From Mycobacteriales bacterium (GTDB lineage Bacteria; Actinomycetota; Actinomycetes; Mycobacteriales; QHCD01): a DNA stretch of 45,964 nt. The notes beneath the pieces are model-generated. The model was not told the origin of the DNA. It saw nothing but the letters and a program-made list of their open reading frames with translations, and did no database searches. Location: assembly GCA_036497565.1 (NCBI GenBank), contig DASXJE010000106.1, positions 1 through 45,964 of the forward strand, written 5' to 3'. Of this stretch, positions 17,588-26,784 are shown piece after piece (within the stretch, counting starts at the first letter, position 1; each line of letters begins with the position of its first letter). A program made the translations under genes and the position numbers.

Positions 17588-19240
17588 TCAGTCCTTCTTC
17601 TCAGGCTTCGGCGGGCTGTAGCGGGTGACCTTCTCCTGGCCCACCTCGCTCTCGTCGAGCGCGTCGGCCTCGGCCTCTTTCCCAAGGGTCGAGCCGTCCG
17701 AGGTCTCGAAGCCGTCCCGGAAACTGGAGATCGCCTCCTTGAGGAGGGCCTCGTTCTCGTCGTCGAGCGAGCCGGTGTCCTTGATCGAGCGGTAGACGTC
17801 CTCGTGCTGGCGACCGACGTAGTCCAGGAAGTCGGCCTCGAACTTGCGGACGTCGGCGACCGGTACGTCGTCGAGCTGGCCGGTGGTCCCGGCCCAGATC
17901 GCGACGACCTGCCGCTCGACCGGCATCGGAGAGAACTGCGGCTGCTTGAGCAGCTCGTAGATCCGCTCGCCGCGGGCCAGCTGGGCCTTGGATGCGGCGT
18001 CGAGGTCCGAGCCGAAGGACGCGAAGGCCTCCAGGTCGCCGTACTGCGCGAGGTCGATCCGCATCGTTCCGGAGATGCTCTTCATCGCCCGGATCTGCGC
18101 GCTTCCGCCGACCCGGGAGACCGAGTTGCCGACGTCGATCGCCGGTCGCTGCCCGGAGTTGAAGAGATCGGGGTCGAAGTAGATCTGACCGTCGGTGATC
18201 GAGATGACGTTGGTCGGGATGTAGGCCGAGATGTCATTGGCCTTGGTCTCGATGATCGGCAACCCGGTCAGCGACCCGCCGCCCAGCTCGTCGGACAGCT
18301 TCGCGCAGCGCTCGAGCAGCCGGGAGTGCAGGTAGAAAACGTCACCGGGGTAGGCCTCGCGGCCGGGCGGACGGCGCAGCAGCAGGGACACCGCGCGGTA
18401 GGCCTCGGCCTGCTTGGTCAGGTCGTCGAAGATCACCAGGGCGTGCTGCCCCTGGTACATCCAGTGCTGGCCGAGCGCCGAGCCGGTGTAGGGGGCCATG
18501 TACTTGAAACCCGGCGGGTCGGAGGCGGGCGCCGCGACGATGGTCGTGTATTCCATCGCGCCGTGCTCCTCCAGCGCGGACCGGACCGTGGCGATGGTCG
18601 ACGCCTTCTGCCCGATGGCGACGTAGATGCACTTGACCTGACGCTTGGGGTCGCCGGACTCCCAGTTCTCGCGCTGGTTGATGATCGTGTCGACCGCGAT
18701 CGCCGTCTTGCCGGTCTGCCGGTCGCCGATGATCAGCTGCCGCTGGCCGCGCCCGATGGGGGTCATCGCGTCGATGGCCTTGAGGCCGGTCTGCATCGGC
18801 TCCTTCACCGGCTGCCGCTCGACGACGGAGGGTGCCTGCGTCTCCAGCGGCCGCCGTTCGGTGGTCTTGACCTCACCCTGGCCGTCCAGCGGATGACCGA
18901 GCGGGTCGACGACCCGGCCGAGGTAGGCGTCGCCGACCGGCACCGAGAGCACCTCGCCGGTCCGCTTGACCGGCTGTCCCTCCTCGATCTTGCTGCCGTC
19001 ACCCAGGAGGATCACGCCGATGTCGCGGACGTCGAGGTTGAGCGCGAGGCCGAGGACGCCGCCCTCGAACTCCAGCAGCTCGTTGGCCATCGCCGAGGGC
19101 AGGCCTTCGACGTGGGCGATCCCGTCGCCGGTGTCGGTCACCGTCCCGACCTCTTCGCGGGAGATCTCCGGCGAATAGGAGGACACGTAGTTCTCGATCG
19201 CGCTCCGAATCTCTTCGGAGGAGATCGTCAGCTCCGCCAT
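17588..19240 (-). CDS. atpA: F-type ATP synthase alpha subunit
   Basis: 550 residues. Regulatory nucleotide-binding subunit of F1 with Walker [12 protein letters not shown] and [18 protein letters not shown] (Walker B). The core ends near residue 513; a C-terminal tail of about 36 residues rich in Glu, Asp, Lys and Pro follows. The length and position match the tail of mycobacterial alpha, which is known to lower ATP hydrolysis. Coupled tightly to atpG downstream; 85 bp from atpH upstream. Confidence 0.98.
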   Translation of the reverse strand: MAELTISSEEIRSAIENYVSSYSPEISREEVGTVTDTGDGIAHVEGLPSAMANELLEFEGGVLGLALNLDVRDIGVILLGDGSKIEEGQPVKRTGEVLSVPVGDAYLGRVVDPLGHPLDGQGEVKTTERRPLETQAPSVVERQPVKEPMQTGLKAIDAMTPIGRGQRQLIIGDRQTGKTAIAVDTIINQRENWESGDPKRQVKCIYVAIGQKASTIATVRSALEEHGAMEYTTIVAAPASDPPGFKYMAPYTGSALGQHWMYQGQHALVIFDDLTKQAEAYRAVSLLLRRPPGREAYPGDVFYLHSRLLERCAKLSDELGGGSLTGLPIIETKANDISAYIPTNVISITDGQIYFDPDLFNSGQRPAIDVGNSVSRVGGSAQIRAMKSISGTMRIDLAQYGDLEAFASFGSDLDAASKAQLARGERIYELLKQPQFSPMPVERQVVAIWAGTTGQLDDVPVADVRKFEADFLDYVGRQHEDVYRSIKDTGSLDDENEALLKEAISSFRDGFETSDGSTLGKEAEADALDESEVGQEKVTRYSPPKPEKKD

Positions 19241-19325
19241 GGGGGTCTCGTCTCTGCTCTCGTGGTGGGTGCGGTGGTCGTCATCGGGCCCTGGGTCTCA
19301 GTACTGGGGTCGGGGCGATCGCGGG

Positions 19326-20144
19326 TCAGCCGGTGAGATCACGGCGCACCTCGTCGATCCGGTGCAGGATGGTCCCGTCGATCACGTCGTCGCCGACCCG
19401 CACGAGCAGCCCGCCGAGCACCGACGGGTCGACATCGATCTGCAGGACCACATCTCGACGGTAGATCCGCGCGAGGGCCGCGATGAGCCTTTCCTGCTCG
19501 TCGTCGCTGAGCGGTACGGCGGAGCGCACCCGGGCGACCGAGCGGTCCCGGCGGGCCGCGGCCTGGTCACAGAGGTCTTCGATGGTCCGCTCGAGGCTGC
19601 GTCCCCGCGGTGCGCCGACGGCCCGGTCGAGCAGCCGTCTGGTGGCCGGCCGCACCCGGTCGGCGACCAGCGTGTCGAGCAGCTCCTGCCGGCGTTCGGC
19701 CGACGCCGACCGGTCGCCCAGGACGGTCTGCAACTCGGGCTCGGAGTCCAGGATCCGGCCGAAGCGGAACAGCTCGTCCTCGACCTCGTCGAGCGCGCCA
19801 TCGCGATCCGCGCCGGTGAAGGTCGCCTGCCGGGCGAGGATCTCGATCGCGTCGACAAGGTCGGCCGGCTGGGACCAGTGCGCGCGGACTGCACCTCGCA
19901 GGACCTCGAGGGTGCCCTCCCCGACGCGGTCGCCGAACAGGGATTCCAGCAGGCCGACCCGGGACGCCTCGGGCGTCGACGCATCGGCCAGCATCCGGCG
20001 CAGCACCGGCTCGTCGTCGAGCACACTCAGGACGGCGTAGAGCTCGTCGCCGACCTGCAGCGCGCCGGCGCCGTCGACATCGCGCAGCTGCTCGTCCAGC
20101 GTCTGGTCGACGCTGGACAACGACTCCCTACTGACGCCGTGCAT
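19326..20144 (-). CDS. atpH: F-type ATP synthase delta subunit
   Basis: 272 residues, long for delta but usual in actinobacteria. Peripheral-stalk protein linking F1 to b. The C-terminal part shows the OSCP/delta hallmark ARVRSAVPLSDDEQERLIAAL and DPSVLGGLLVRVGDDVIDGTI. The start ATG overlaps the atpF stop as TGATG, so the two are coupled. The N-terminal half is weakly conserved and helical. Confidence 0.95.
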   Translation of the reverse strand: MHGVSRESLSSVDQTLDEQLRDVDGAGALQVGDELYAVLSVLDDEPVLRRMLADASTPEASRVGLLESLFGDRVGEGTLEVLRGAVRAHWSQPADLVDAIEILARQATFTGADRDGALDEVEDELFRFGRILDSEPELQTVLGDRSASAERRQELLDTLVADRVRPATRRLLDRAVGAPRGRSLERTIEDLCDQAAARRDRSVARVRSAVPLSDDEQERLIAALARIYRRDVVLQIDVDPSVLGGLLVRVGDDVIDGTILHRIDEVRRDLTG

Positions 20145-20692
20145 CAGCGCGGCACCGTGACGTCCGGGCTGTCACCGCCGGCGGACAGCTCGTCGAGCTC
20201 CCCGATGAAGCGGTCGACGGTGCCGTGCCGGCGTGCGTCGTCGTCGAGCGACTCACCGACGATGCGGCTCGCGAGCTGCACCGACATCTGCCCGATCTCG
20301 GTCCGCAGCTCCGCTATGACCTGGCGCCGCTGCGCCGCGAGCTGTTCCTCGCCGCGGACCCTGATCCGGTCGGCCTCGGTCTGAGCCTGGGTGCGCATCT
20401 CCTCGACGATGGCCTGCGCCTCGGCCCGCGCGTTCTCCCGGATCTCCGCCGCCTTGGCACGTGCCTCGTGCAGCGACTCCTCGTACTCCGAGCGGGCGGA
20501 CTCGAGCTTCTCCTTCGCCTCCCGACTCTCCTCGAGCTGGGTCCTGATCAGCTCCTGCCGCTCGCGCATTGCCTTCTGGATGGGCGGCACGACCCAGCGC
20601 CACAACACCGCGAGGATGACCAGAAACGCGACCAGCTCAGCGATGAAGGTCGCATTCGGGATCAGGAAGATGCTCGCTGCTTCGGTATGCAT
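20144..20692 (-). CDS. atpF: F-type ATP synthase b subunit
   Basis: 182 residues. One N-terminal membrane helix (IAELVAFLVILAVLWRWVVPPI) followed by a long charged coiled coil (about 40-150) rich in Glu, Arg and Ala, the dimeric peripheral stalk. The C-terminus ends SPDVTVPR. It lies 11 bp after atpE and overlaps atpH by one base. Confidence 0.97.
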   Translation of the reverse strand: MHTEAASIFLIPNATFIAELVAFLVILAVLWRWVVPPIQKAMRERQELIRTQLEESREAKEKLESARSEYEESLHEARAKAAEIRENARAEAQAIVEEMRTQAQTEADRIRVRGEEQLAAQRRQVIAELRTEIGQMSVQLASRIVGESLDDDARRHGTVDRFIGELDELSAGGDSPDVTVPR

Positions 20693-20703
20693 GAGAACCT
20701 CGG

Positions 20704-20958
20704 TTACTTCGCCAACACGAAGACGAACAGAGCCATGAACGCCAGGTTGATGAAGTACATGGCCTCAACGAGGCCGACGGTCAGGAAGAAGATCGAGAAC
20801 AGTCGACCCTGGGCCTCGGGCTGGCGGGCCACGCCGGCGATCGTCTGGCTACCCGCGAGTCCGTCACCGACCGCCGCCCCGATGGCACCGCCACCGAGTG
20901 CCAAGCCGCCGCCGACGAACGCACCCGCCAGCTGCACCGCGTGATTGGAAACAGCCAT
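20704..20958 (-). CDS. atpE: F-type ATP synthase c subunit
   Basis: 84 residues, two transmembrane helices. Helix 1 is the Gly-rich [21 protein letters not shown]; the loop has ARQPEAQG; helix 2 [20 protein letters not shown] carries the proton-carrying Glu. The residues near Glu (VGLVEAMYF) look proton-type rather than sodium-type. It forms the rotor ring and is the bedaquiline-binding subunit in mycobacteria. Confidence 0.98.
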   Translation of the reverse strand: MAVSNHAVQLAGAFVGGGLALGGGAIGAAVGDGLAGSQTIAGVARQPEAQGRLFSIFFLTVGLVEAMYFINLAFMALFVFVLAK

Positions 20959-21048
20959 GTCTCTCCTTTGTCGTTCCTACTGTCACTTGCCGCGCAGGAA
21001 GCTGCCTGCGCTATCAGGGGAGGTAGATCCGGGAAGAATACGGTGGCG

Positions 21049-21759
21049 TCAGTGATCCTCCTGATTGGAGGCTGCGGCGAAGCTGAAGTAGAGGATGGTC
21101 AGCAGCGCGAAGATGAACGCCTGAATGACGCCGATCGCCATGTCGAACAACTTGTAGACGGCATTCGGCAGCCACAGCAGGAACGCCGGGAACAGCGCGA
21201 TCAACGACAACATGATCGCCGAGGAGAAGATGTTGCCGAAGAGCCGCAGCGCGAGGGTGATCGGCTTGGCGATCTCCTCGATGATGTTGATCGGAGCGAG
21301 GTACCACGGCTTGAAGAAGTGACCGAAGTATTCCTTCGCCCCGCGGCGCTTCACCCCGAACCAGTGCACCCACACGATGACGACGAGGGCCAAGGCGAAC
21401 GTCAGGTTGACGTCTGCCGTAGGTGACGGCAGGGCTCCGTGCGTCGGGATGATCTCCAGCCAGTTGCACACCAGGACGAAGACGAAGATCGTCACGGCGA
21501 TCGGCACGGCGAACGGCGCGACCCGCATGCCGATCGACTGTTCGACCTGCTCCTGAACCTGCGCGACGACCGATTCCCAGAAGAGCTGCAGGCCGGACGG
21601 CACGCCGGGCGTCGCCCGGCGGGCCACCAACAGACCCAGGATGATCACGACGGCGCCGGCGACGAGCGTCGCCCACACCGTGTCGACGTTGATGCCCCCG
21701 AAGACGACGTGGTTGTTGATCTCGATCTCGATGGCCTGCACCGAGTGCGTGCTGCTCAT
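21049..21759 (-). CDS. atpB: F-type ATP synthase a subunit
   Basis: 236 residues with five or six membrane helices. The essential Arg lies in ITLALRLFGNIFSSA; PNAVYKLFDMAIGVIQAFIFALLTILYF is the C-terminal hairpin facing the c ring. It forms the proton half-channels. First large gene of the operon after the atpI-like gene; 90 bp separates it from atpE. Confidence 0.97.
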   Translation of the reverse strand: MSSTHSVQAIEIEINNHVVFGGINVDTVWATLVAGAVVIILGLLVARRATPGVPSGLQLFWESVVAQVQEQVEQSIGMRVAPFAVPIAVTIFVFVLVCNWLEIIPTHGALPSPTADVNLTFALALVVIVWVHWFGVKRRGAKEYFGHFFKPWYLAPINIIEEIAKPITLALRLFGNIFSSAIMLSLIALFPAFLLWLPNAVYKLFDMAIGVIQAFIFALLTILYFSFAAASNQEDH

Positions 21760-21796
21760 GGTGTCAACTCCGGCCCCGGTGGCGTCGTCGTTGTCC

Positions 21797-22213
21797 TCAT
21801 GCCTTGCGCAGCTCCTTGATCAGGGGCATTGACGCGTTGCCCACCATCAGCAATTGGAAGATCGCGAGCCCCCCCAGTACCCCGAGCCCGTCGGGTCGGA
21901 CGGTCAACACCAGAGCGAGGGCGACCAACGTGATCGCGCCGAGCCGGACGAAGACCCCGCCGACGAACCGCTGCTTGCGATGGGTCGCACTGCTGCCGGC
22001 GTAACCGACGACCGAGCGCTGGACCAGAGCACTGTTGACCGCGCCCAGACCGAGTCCGACGATGACGAAGAGGCCGGCGAGCGGATGGCCGAACAACCAG
22101 AGGATGACCACCGCAAGGACGGCGACCGGAAGTGCCAGCAGCATCGACTTCCGGAGGTTCGCGGCTGCGTGCACGGGTACGGCCGGCAGCGCCGGTCCTT
22201 CGTTCACCACCAC
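21797..22213 (-). CDS. AtpI-like ATP synthase accessory membrane protein
   Basis: 138 residues, four predicted helices: LLALPVAVLAVVILWLFG, LAGLFVIVGLGLGAVNSALV, VRLGAITLVALALVLTV and LGGLAIFQLLMVGNASM. It occupies the position of the AtpI-like gene (Rv1303-type) before atpB in actinobacteria. AtpI proteins help c-ring assembly and may conduct Mg2+, though this divergent group is little studied. GTG start after GAGAGGA. Confidence 0.8.
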   Translation of the reverse strand: MVVNEGPALPAVPVHAAANLRKSMLLALPVAVLAVVILWLFGHPLAGLFVIVGLGLGAVNSALVQRSVVGYAGSSATHRKQRFVGGVFVRLGAITLVALALVLTVRPDGLGVLGGLAIFQLLMVGNASMPLIKELRKA

Positions 22214-22223
22214 CGTCGTCCTC

Positions 22224-22430
22224 TCAACTCTTGAGGTATTTGCGAACTCGAACGTATGTGATCAGTGCGGCGGCCACGATGCCCACCCCCAAGCCGACCA
22301 GGGTGTAGACGGGGACGGTGTGCAGGTGCTGGTCCACCAGCAGGCCCACGACGAGCCCACCCACCAGGCAGGCGACCGTTGTCGTGCCCAGGGTGACCAG
22401 ATCCCACACCGTCGGCTGGCGCTGGGGCAC
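22224..22430 (-). CDS. AtpZ/AtpI family small membrane protein
   Basis: 68 residues, two membrane helices (LGTTTVACLVGGLVVGLLVD and PVYTLVGLGVGIVAAALITYVR) with a short basic end. This fits the AtpZ/AtpI family that opens many ATP synthase operons. GTG start. It is 10 bp before the AtpI-like gene, so it is taken as the first gene of the operon. Confidence 0.8.
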   Translation of the reverse strand: MPQRQPTVWDLVTLGTTTVACLVGGLVVGLLVDQHLHTVPVYTLVGLGVGIVAAALITYVRVRKYLKS

Positions 22431-22680
22431 AATCGGTCACCGCTATGACCGCGGCAGAGGCTTTCGCATGTCGGGCTCCCTCACGGACGGCTGCGGAGTG
22501 GGATCAGGCAGCATCTGCCTAAGGACTACATCGACCGGTCGGCCGCACACGCGCGAGGCCAAAACCGGTCGATCCCCACACTTCGGTCGGGACGTCGCGA
22601 CGTTATCACATGGTCATGAGGCCTTTACCTGTCGGGGTATCGGGCGACGGACGGGCTCTGGAACCGCCAGAACGTAGGGC
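22431..22680 (-). other. ATP synthase operon leader with inverted repeats
   Basis: This 250-bp gap between wecA and the operon's first gene holds a perfect 10-bp inverted repeat, ATCGACCGGT / ACCGGTCGAT (22530-22573), with an inner GGCC pair, and a small hairpin AGGCAG-CAT-CTGCCT (22506-22520). Both would lie in the 5' leader or at the operon promoter. I could not assign a convincing -35/-10 pair. Regulator sites and RNA structures both remain possible. Confidence 0.5.
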
Positions 22681-23793
22681 TCAGCGGGTGGGTCGGCGGA
22701 GCGCGCGAAGCCGCGGAATGCTCGACAGAACCAGGGCGACGACGGCGAGCGCGCCGACCATCGAGAGCACCAGCGCGGGGCTGGACGTGATCGATATCGA
22801 CACCCCGCCGAAGGCCAGCAACGCCGCCCAGAAGTAGATCAGGAGCACCGCGCGACGTTGGGAGTGACCGATCTCGAGCAGCCGGTGATGCAGGTGGAGT
22901 TTGTCGGCGGTGAACGGCGATCGCCCCGCTTTGACCCGGCGGACTACGGCGAGGACCAGGTCGACGAACGGCACGGCCAGCACGATGAGTGGGATCAGCA
23001 GTGGAAGCAGCAGCGGCAGGGCGCCGGCGAGGCTGCCGAAGGACTGCGGGTCGGCGGTGGTCGCCGTGGTGGCCGCGGAGGCGAGCAGCAGGCCGATCAG
23101 CATCGCCCCCGAATCCCCCATGAACGTGCGGGCCGGTTGGAAGTTGTGCGGCAGGAACCCGATGCACGACCCGGCCAGCACGGCGCTGATCAGCGTCGGC
23201 GTATAGGCGACGTCGCCGTAACCGACCTTTCCGAGGTGGTAGGCGTAGAGGAAGAACGCCAGACCGGCGATCGCCGCCACCCCGGCGGCGAGCCCGTCGA
23301 GCCCGTCGATGAAGTTCAACGCGTTGACGACGAGTACGCAGAGCAGGACCGTCAGCGGCACCGCTTCGTCCCGGCCGAGCAGCACGGTCCCGACCCCGAA
23401 CGGCAGGTAGAACAGCAGCAGCTGCACACCGAGCAGCACCATGACGCCGGCCGCGACGATCTGACCGGCGAGTTTGGTGAGCGCGTCCAGTCCCCAGCGG
23501 TCGTCGATCACGCCGACCGCGCAGATCAGGCCGCCGGCGATGAGGATCGCCGAGGTCTCGGAGGAGTTGGCGAACGTCCGCTGCAACGTGGGCATCCGGT
23601 GGGCGACCAGCAGCGCCGCGGCCACCCCGCCGTACATCGCGACACCGCCGAGCTTCGGTGTCGGGATGGTGTGCACGTCACGGTCGCGCGGTTGTTGCAT
23701 CGCCCCCCACTTGACCGCCACCAGCCGGACTATCGGGGTCAGCAGAAACGTGACCGCCGCGGCGACGCAGAGGACGAGGGCATATTCGCGCAT
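22681..23793 (-). CDS. wecA: MraY/WecA-type undecaprenyl/decaprenyl-phosphate GlcNAc-1-phosphate transferase
   Basis: 370 residues, about ten to eleven membrane helices. Family motifs: KLGGVAMYGG, the DDRWGLDALTKLAGQ catalytic aspartates, NALNFIDGLDGLAAG and FLPHNFQPARTFMGDSG. The enzyme joins UDP-GlcNAc to a polyprenyl phosphate in the inner membrane; in mycobacteria WecA starts arabinogalactan linker synthesis. The place between glyA/sua5/prmC and the atp operon matches that WecA gene. MraY itself is normally in the dcw cluster. Confidence 0.93.
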   Translation of the reverse strand: MREYALVLCVAAAVTFLLTPIVRLVAVKWGAMQQPRDRDVHTIPTPKLGGVAMYGGVAAALLVAHRMPTLQRTFANSSETSAILIAGGLICAVGVIDDRWGLDALTKLAGQIVAAGVMVLLGVQLLLFYLPFGVGTVLLGRDEAVPLTVLLCVLVVNALNFIDGLDGLAAGVAAIAGLAFFLYAYHLGKVGYGDVAYTPTLISAVLAGSCIGFLPHNFQPARTFMGDSGAMLIGLLLASAATTATTADPQSFGSLAGALPLLLPLLIPLIVLAVPFVDLVLAVVRRVKAGRSPFTADKLHLHHRLLEIGHSQRRAVLLIYFWAALLAFGGVSISITSSPALVLSMVGALAVVALVLSSIPRLRALRRPTR

Positions 23794-23802
23794 CGGCCCG
23801 GG

Positions 23803-25107
23803 TCAGCCCCCGGCCGTCGCCGCGATCTCCGGGCGCGGGTACGCCGGATATCGGCTGACCAGCGCCTCGACGGTCGCCGAGACGTCGGCAAGCGTCGCCC
23901 GGCCGGCGTCGGTCTCCGGGTCGGCCCGGACCGCGCGGCCGATGAGGGAGGCGATCTCCTTCATGTCGCTCTCCCCCATGCCCTGGGTGGTGACCGACGG
24001 GGTCCCGACCCGGATCCCGGACGCGATCATCGGTTTGGCCGGGTCGTAGGGGATGGCGTTCTTGTTCAGCGTGATCCGGGCGGCGTCGCAGCGCGCCTCC
24101 GCCGCGCGCCCGGTGACGCCGAGCTGCTGGAGGTCGATCAACGCCAGATGGGTGTCGGTGCCGCCGGAGACCGGGCGCATCCCGTCGGCGGCCAGTCCCT
24201 CGGCCAGCGCCTGGGCATTGGAGATCACCTGACGGGCGTAGTCCTGGAAGGACGGCTGGAGCGCCTCCTTCAGCGCGACCGCCTTGGCCGCGACCGCGTG
24301 CATGAGCGGCCCGCCCTGCGAGAACGGGAAGACGGCCTTGTCGATTCGCTTGGCCATGTCCTCGGTGCACACGATCATCCCGCCGCGCGGACCGCGCAGA
24401 ACCTTGTGCGTGGTGAAGGTGACCACGTCGGCGAAGGGCACCGGGCTCGGGATCGCCTTACCGGCGACCAGTCCGATGAAGTGGGCGGCGTCGACCATGA
24501 GGGCGGCGCCGACCTCGTCGGCGATGGCGCGGAAGGCGGCGAAGTCGATCAACCGCGGGTACGCCGTGGCCCCGCAGATGATCATCTTCGGCCGGTGCTC
24601 ACGGGCCAGGTCGCGCACCTCGTCGTAGTCGATGAGCTCGGTGTCGCGTTTCACCGAATAGCCGATGGTGTGGAACCACTTGCCGGAGAAGTTGACCGGA
24701 CTGCCGTGGGTCAGGTGTCCGCCGTGCGGCAGCGACATGGCCAGCACCGTGTCACCGGGCTGCAGGAGCGCGGCATAGGCGGCGAGGTTGGCGCTCGCCC
24801 CCGAATGCGGCTGCAGGTTGGCGTGCTCGGCGCCGAAGAGCTCCTTGGCGCGGGCGATGCCGATCTCCTCGGCCTTGTCGACCTCTGAGCAGCCGCCGTA
24901 GTAGCGGCGGCCGGGGTAGCCCTCGGCGTACTTGTTGGACAGTGTGCTGCCGAGCGCGGCCAGGACCGCCGGGCTGGTGAGGTTTTCGCTGGCGATCAAC
25001 TGCAACCCGCCGCGCAGGCGCTCCAGCTCGCCGAGCACCACCCCCGCGATCTCCGGATCCTCGGCAGCCAGTGCATCGAAATCCGGGCCCCAGAACGGTG
25101 TGCTCAT
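23803..25107 (-). CDS. glyA: serine hydroxymethyltransferase
   Basis: 434 residues, full length. Converts serine and tetrahydrofolate to glycine and 5,10-methylene-THF, PLP dependent. Motifs: [45 protein letters not shown] and the PLP Lys in [18 protein letters not shown] at 25107 is preceded by GAGGAG at eight bases; a longer frame upstream is ignored. It stands 9 bp before wecA, so the two may be co-transcribed. Confidence 0.97.
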   Translation of the reverse strand: MSTPFWGPDFDALAAEDPEIAGVVLGELERLRGGLQLIASENLTSPAVLAALGSTLSNKYAEGYPGRRYYGGCSEVDKAEEIGIARAKELFGAEHANLQPHSGASANLAAYAALLQPGDTVLAMSLPHGGHLTHGSPVNFSGKWFHTIGYSVKRDTELIDYDEVRDLAREHRPKMIICGATAYPRLIDFAAFRAIADEVGAALMVDAAHFIGLVAGKAIPSPVPFADVVTFTTHKVLRGPRGGMIVCTEDMAKRIDKAVFPFSQGGPLMHAVAAKAVALKEALQPSFQDYARQVISNAQALAEGLAADGMRPVSGGTDTHLALIDLQQLGVTGRAAEARCDAARITLNKNAIPYDPAKPMIASGIRVGTPSVTTQGMGESDMKEIASLIGRAVRADPETDAGRATLADVSATVEALVSRYPAYPRPEIAATAGG

Positions 25108-25179
25108 CGTGATGCTCCTCGACCGTGGGTGCGTATCAACTCTACGGCGGTCACCGCGCCACATATGCGGGTTGTGACG

Positions 25180-25842
25180 CTAGCGCCCCGGGGTGTCGTC
25201 CGGTACGACGAGGTCGGAAACGACTTCGCGCAGGGCTTCCGCGCTGATCGCCCCGACCCGGCGCAGGACCGGGTCGGAACCGGTCAGATCGACGATGCTG
25301 GACGGCACCGGGTCGCTGCACGGGCCGCCGTCGAGGTAGACGGTGACCGATTCGCCCAGCTGATCCCGCGCCTCCTCCATGGTCGTGGCCGCCGGCGAGC
25401 CGGTGCGGTTGGCGCTGGAAACGGCCATGGGGCCGGTCCGGGTCAGCAGATCGAGCGCGACCGGGTGGGCGGGCATCCGTACGGCGACCGTCCCCCGGGT
25501 GTCCCCTAGGTCCCAGGCCAGCGACGACGCGTGTTCGACGATGATCGTCAGGCCGCCCGGCCAGAAGGCCTCGATGAGATCCCGGGCGTCGGGGTGCACG
25601 GCGACGACGAGGCCGTCCAGGCCGGACCAGGAGCCGACCAGCACCGGGGGCGGCATGTCGCGGCCGCGGCCCTTGGCCGTGAGGAGAGCATCGACGGCGC
25701 CGGGGCTGAACGCCTCCGCGCCCAGGCCGTAGACGGTGTCGGTCGGGAGCACGATGAGCTCGTCCCGTTTCACCGCGGCCTCGGCCGCCGTGAGGCCGTC
25801 CGCCCGGTCCTGCGGGTCGGAGCAGTCGTAGAGGAGGCTCAC
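25180..25842 (-). CDS. L-threonylcarbamoyladenylate synthase (Sua5/YciO/YrdC)
   Basis: 220 residues. It makes threonylcarbamoyl-AMP from Thr, bicarbonate and ATP for tRNA t6A37. Motifs: LIVLPTDTVYGLGAEAFS, KGRGRDMPPPVLVG, WPGGLTIIVEHA and VSSANRTGSPAA. The GTG start overlaps the prmC stop (GTGA), with AGGAAGGA nine bases upstream. Downstream of prmC as in M. tuberculosis. Confidence 0.95.
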   Translation of the reverse strand: MSLLYDCSDPQDRADGLTAAEAAVKRDELIVLPTDTVYGLGAEAFSPGAVDALLTAKGRGRDMPPPVLVGSWSGLDGLVVAVHPDARDLIEAFWPGGLTIIVEHASSLAWDLGDTRGTVAVRMPAHPVALDLLTRTGPMAVSSANRTGSPAATTMEEARDQLGESVTVYLDGGPCSDPVPSSIVDLTGSDPVLRRVGAISAEALREVVSDLVVPDDTPGR

Positions 25843-26756
25843 CGGGCACCGTTCCTTCCTGCGTCGCGGCCACGGACATCGGGTGCCCGCACGGCCGCGG
25901 CGAACCTCGGCCTGCCGGCGAGGTCCCGGTGGTCGGTCACCTGCTCCCAGCTTCCCATTTCTTTCAGGAGGGCCGGTACGCGCTCCCCCTGCCGGTCGGC
26001 GTGCTCGACCCCGAACCATCCGCCGGGCCGCAGCAGCCGGGCCGCGGTGGCCACGACGATCCGGACGACCGCGAGCCCGTCCGGCCCGCCCCACAGGGCG
26101 GCCGCGGGATCGTGGTGAGCCACCTCGGGCTCGACGGACGCCCCGTCCGGGATGTACGGCGGGTTGGCGAGCACGAGGTCGACCTGTCCGGAGAGCTCCG
26201 GGAGCGCGCCGTCGACGTCGGCCTCGTGCACCTCGATCCGGCCGTCGGCGTTGTTGCGCTCGGCCCAGGCCACGGCGAATCGCTCCCGCTCGACCGCGTG
26301 TACCCGGGCCTGCGGTGCCTCGTCGGCGACGCTGAGCGCGATCGCGCCGCTGCCGGCGCACAGGTCGACCACCAGCGGCGCGGGGAGTCCGCGGATCCGG
26401 TCGAGGCCCCAGTCGACGAGCACCTCGGTCTCCGGGCGGGGCACGAATACCCCGGGACCCACGGCGAGGTCGAGCCGGCGGAAGCCCGCGATCCCGGTCA
26501 GGTGCTGCAGCGGGACCCGCTCGGCACGCTGCTCGATCAGCGCGAGGTAGGTGGTGCAGGCCTCGGCCGGAACGGGGTCGACGACGGCCAGCTGCCCGGC
26601 GCGGATGCCGAGGGTATGGGCAAGCAGCGCCCGCGCGTCGTACTCAGGACTGGCGACGCCGGCCTCCCGCAGCCGCGCATCGCCCTGGCGCACCAGCTCC
26701 GCCACTGCCGTACTTCCGCCCGGGCAGTCATCGGGGCCGGGCGGTCGGGCTGTCAT
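25839..26756 (-). CDS. prmC: peptide chain release factor N5-glutamine methyltransferase
   Basis: 305 residues. It methylates the Gln of the GGQ motif of RF1/RF2 using SAM. The N-terminal helical domain is followed by the Rossmann fold: FVPRPETEVLVDWGL, VVDLCAGSGAIALSVA (SAM site) and VLANPPYIP (NPPY substrate motif). It lies 28 bp downstream of prfA, its substrate gene. Confidence 0.97.
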   Translation of the reverse strand: MTARPPGPDDCPGGSTAVAELVRQGDARLREAGVASPEYDARALLAHTLGIRAGQLAVVDPVPAEACTTYLALIEQRAERVPLQHLTGIAGFRRLDLAVGPGVFVPRPETEVLVDWGLDRIRGLPAPLVVDLCAGSGAIALSVADEAPQARVHAVERERFAVAWAERNNADGRIEVHEADVDGALPELSGQVDLVLANPPYIPDGASVEPEVAHHDPAAALWGGPDGLAVVRIVVATAARLLRPGGWFGVEHADRQGERVPALLKEMGSWEQVTDHRDLAGRPRFAAAVRAPDVRGRDAGRNGAR

Positions 26757-26784
26757 GGTCGTGCCGTCATGGTCGGGCGCGCGA

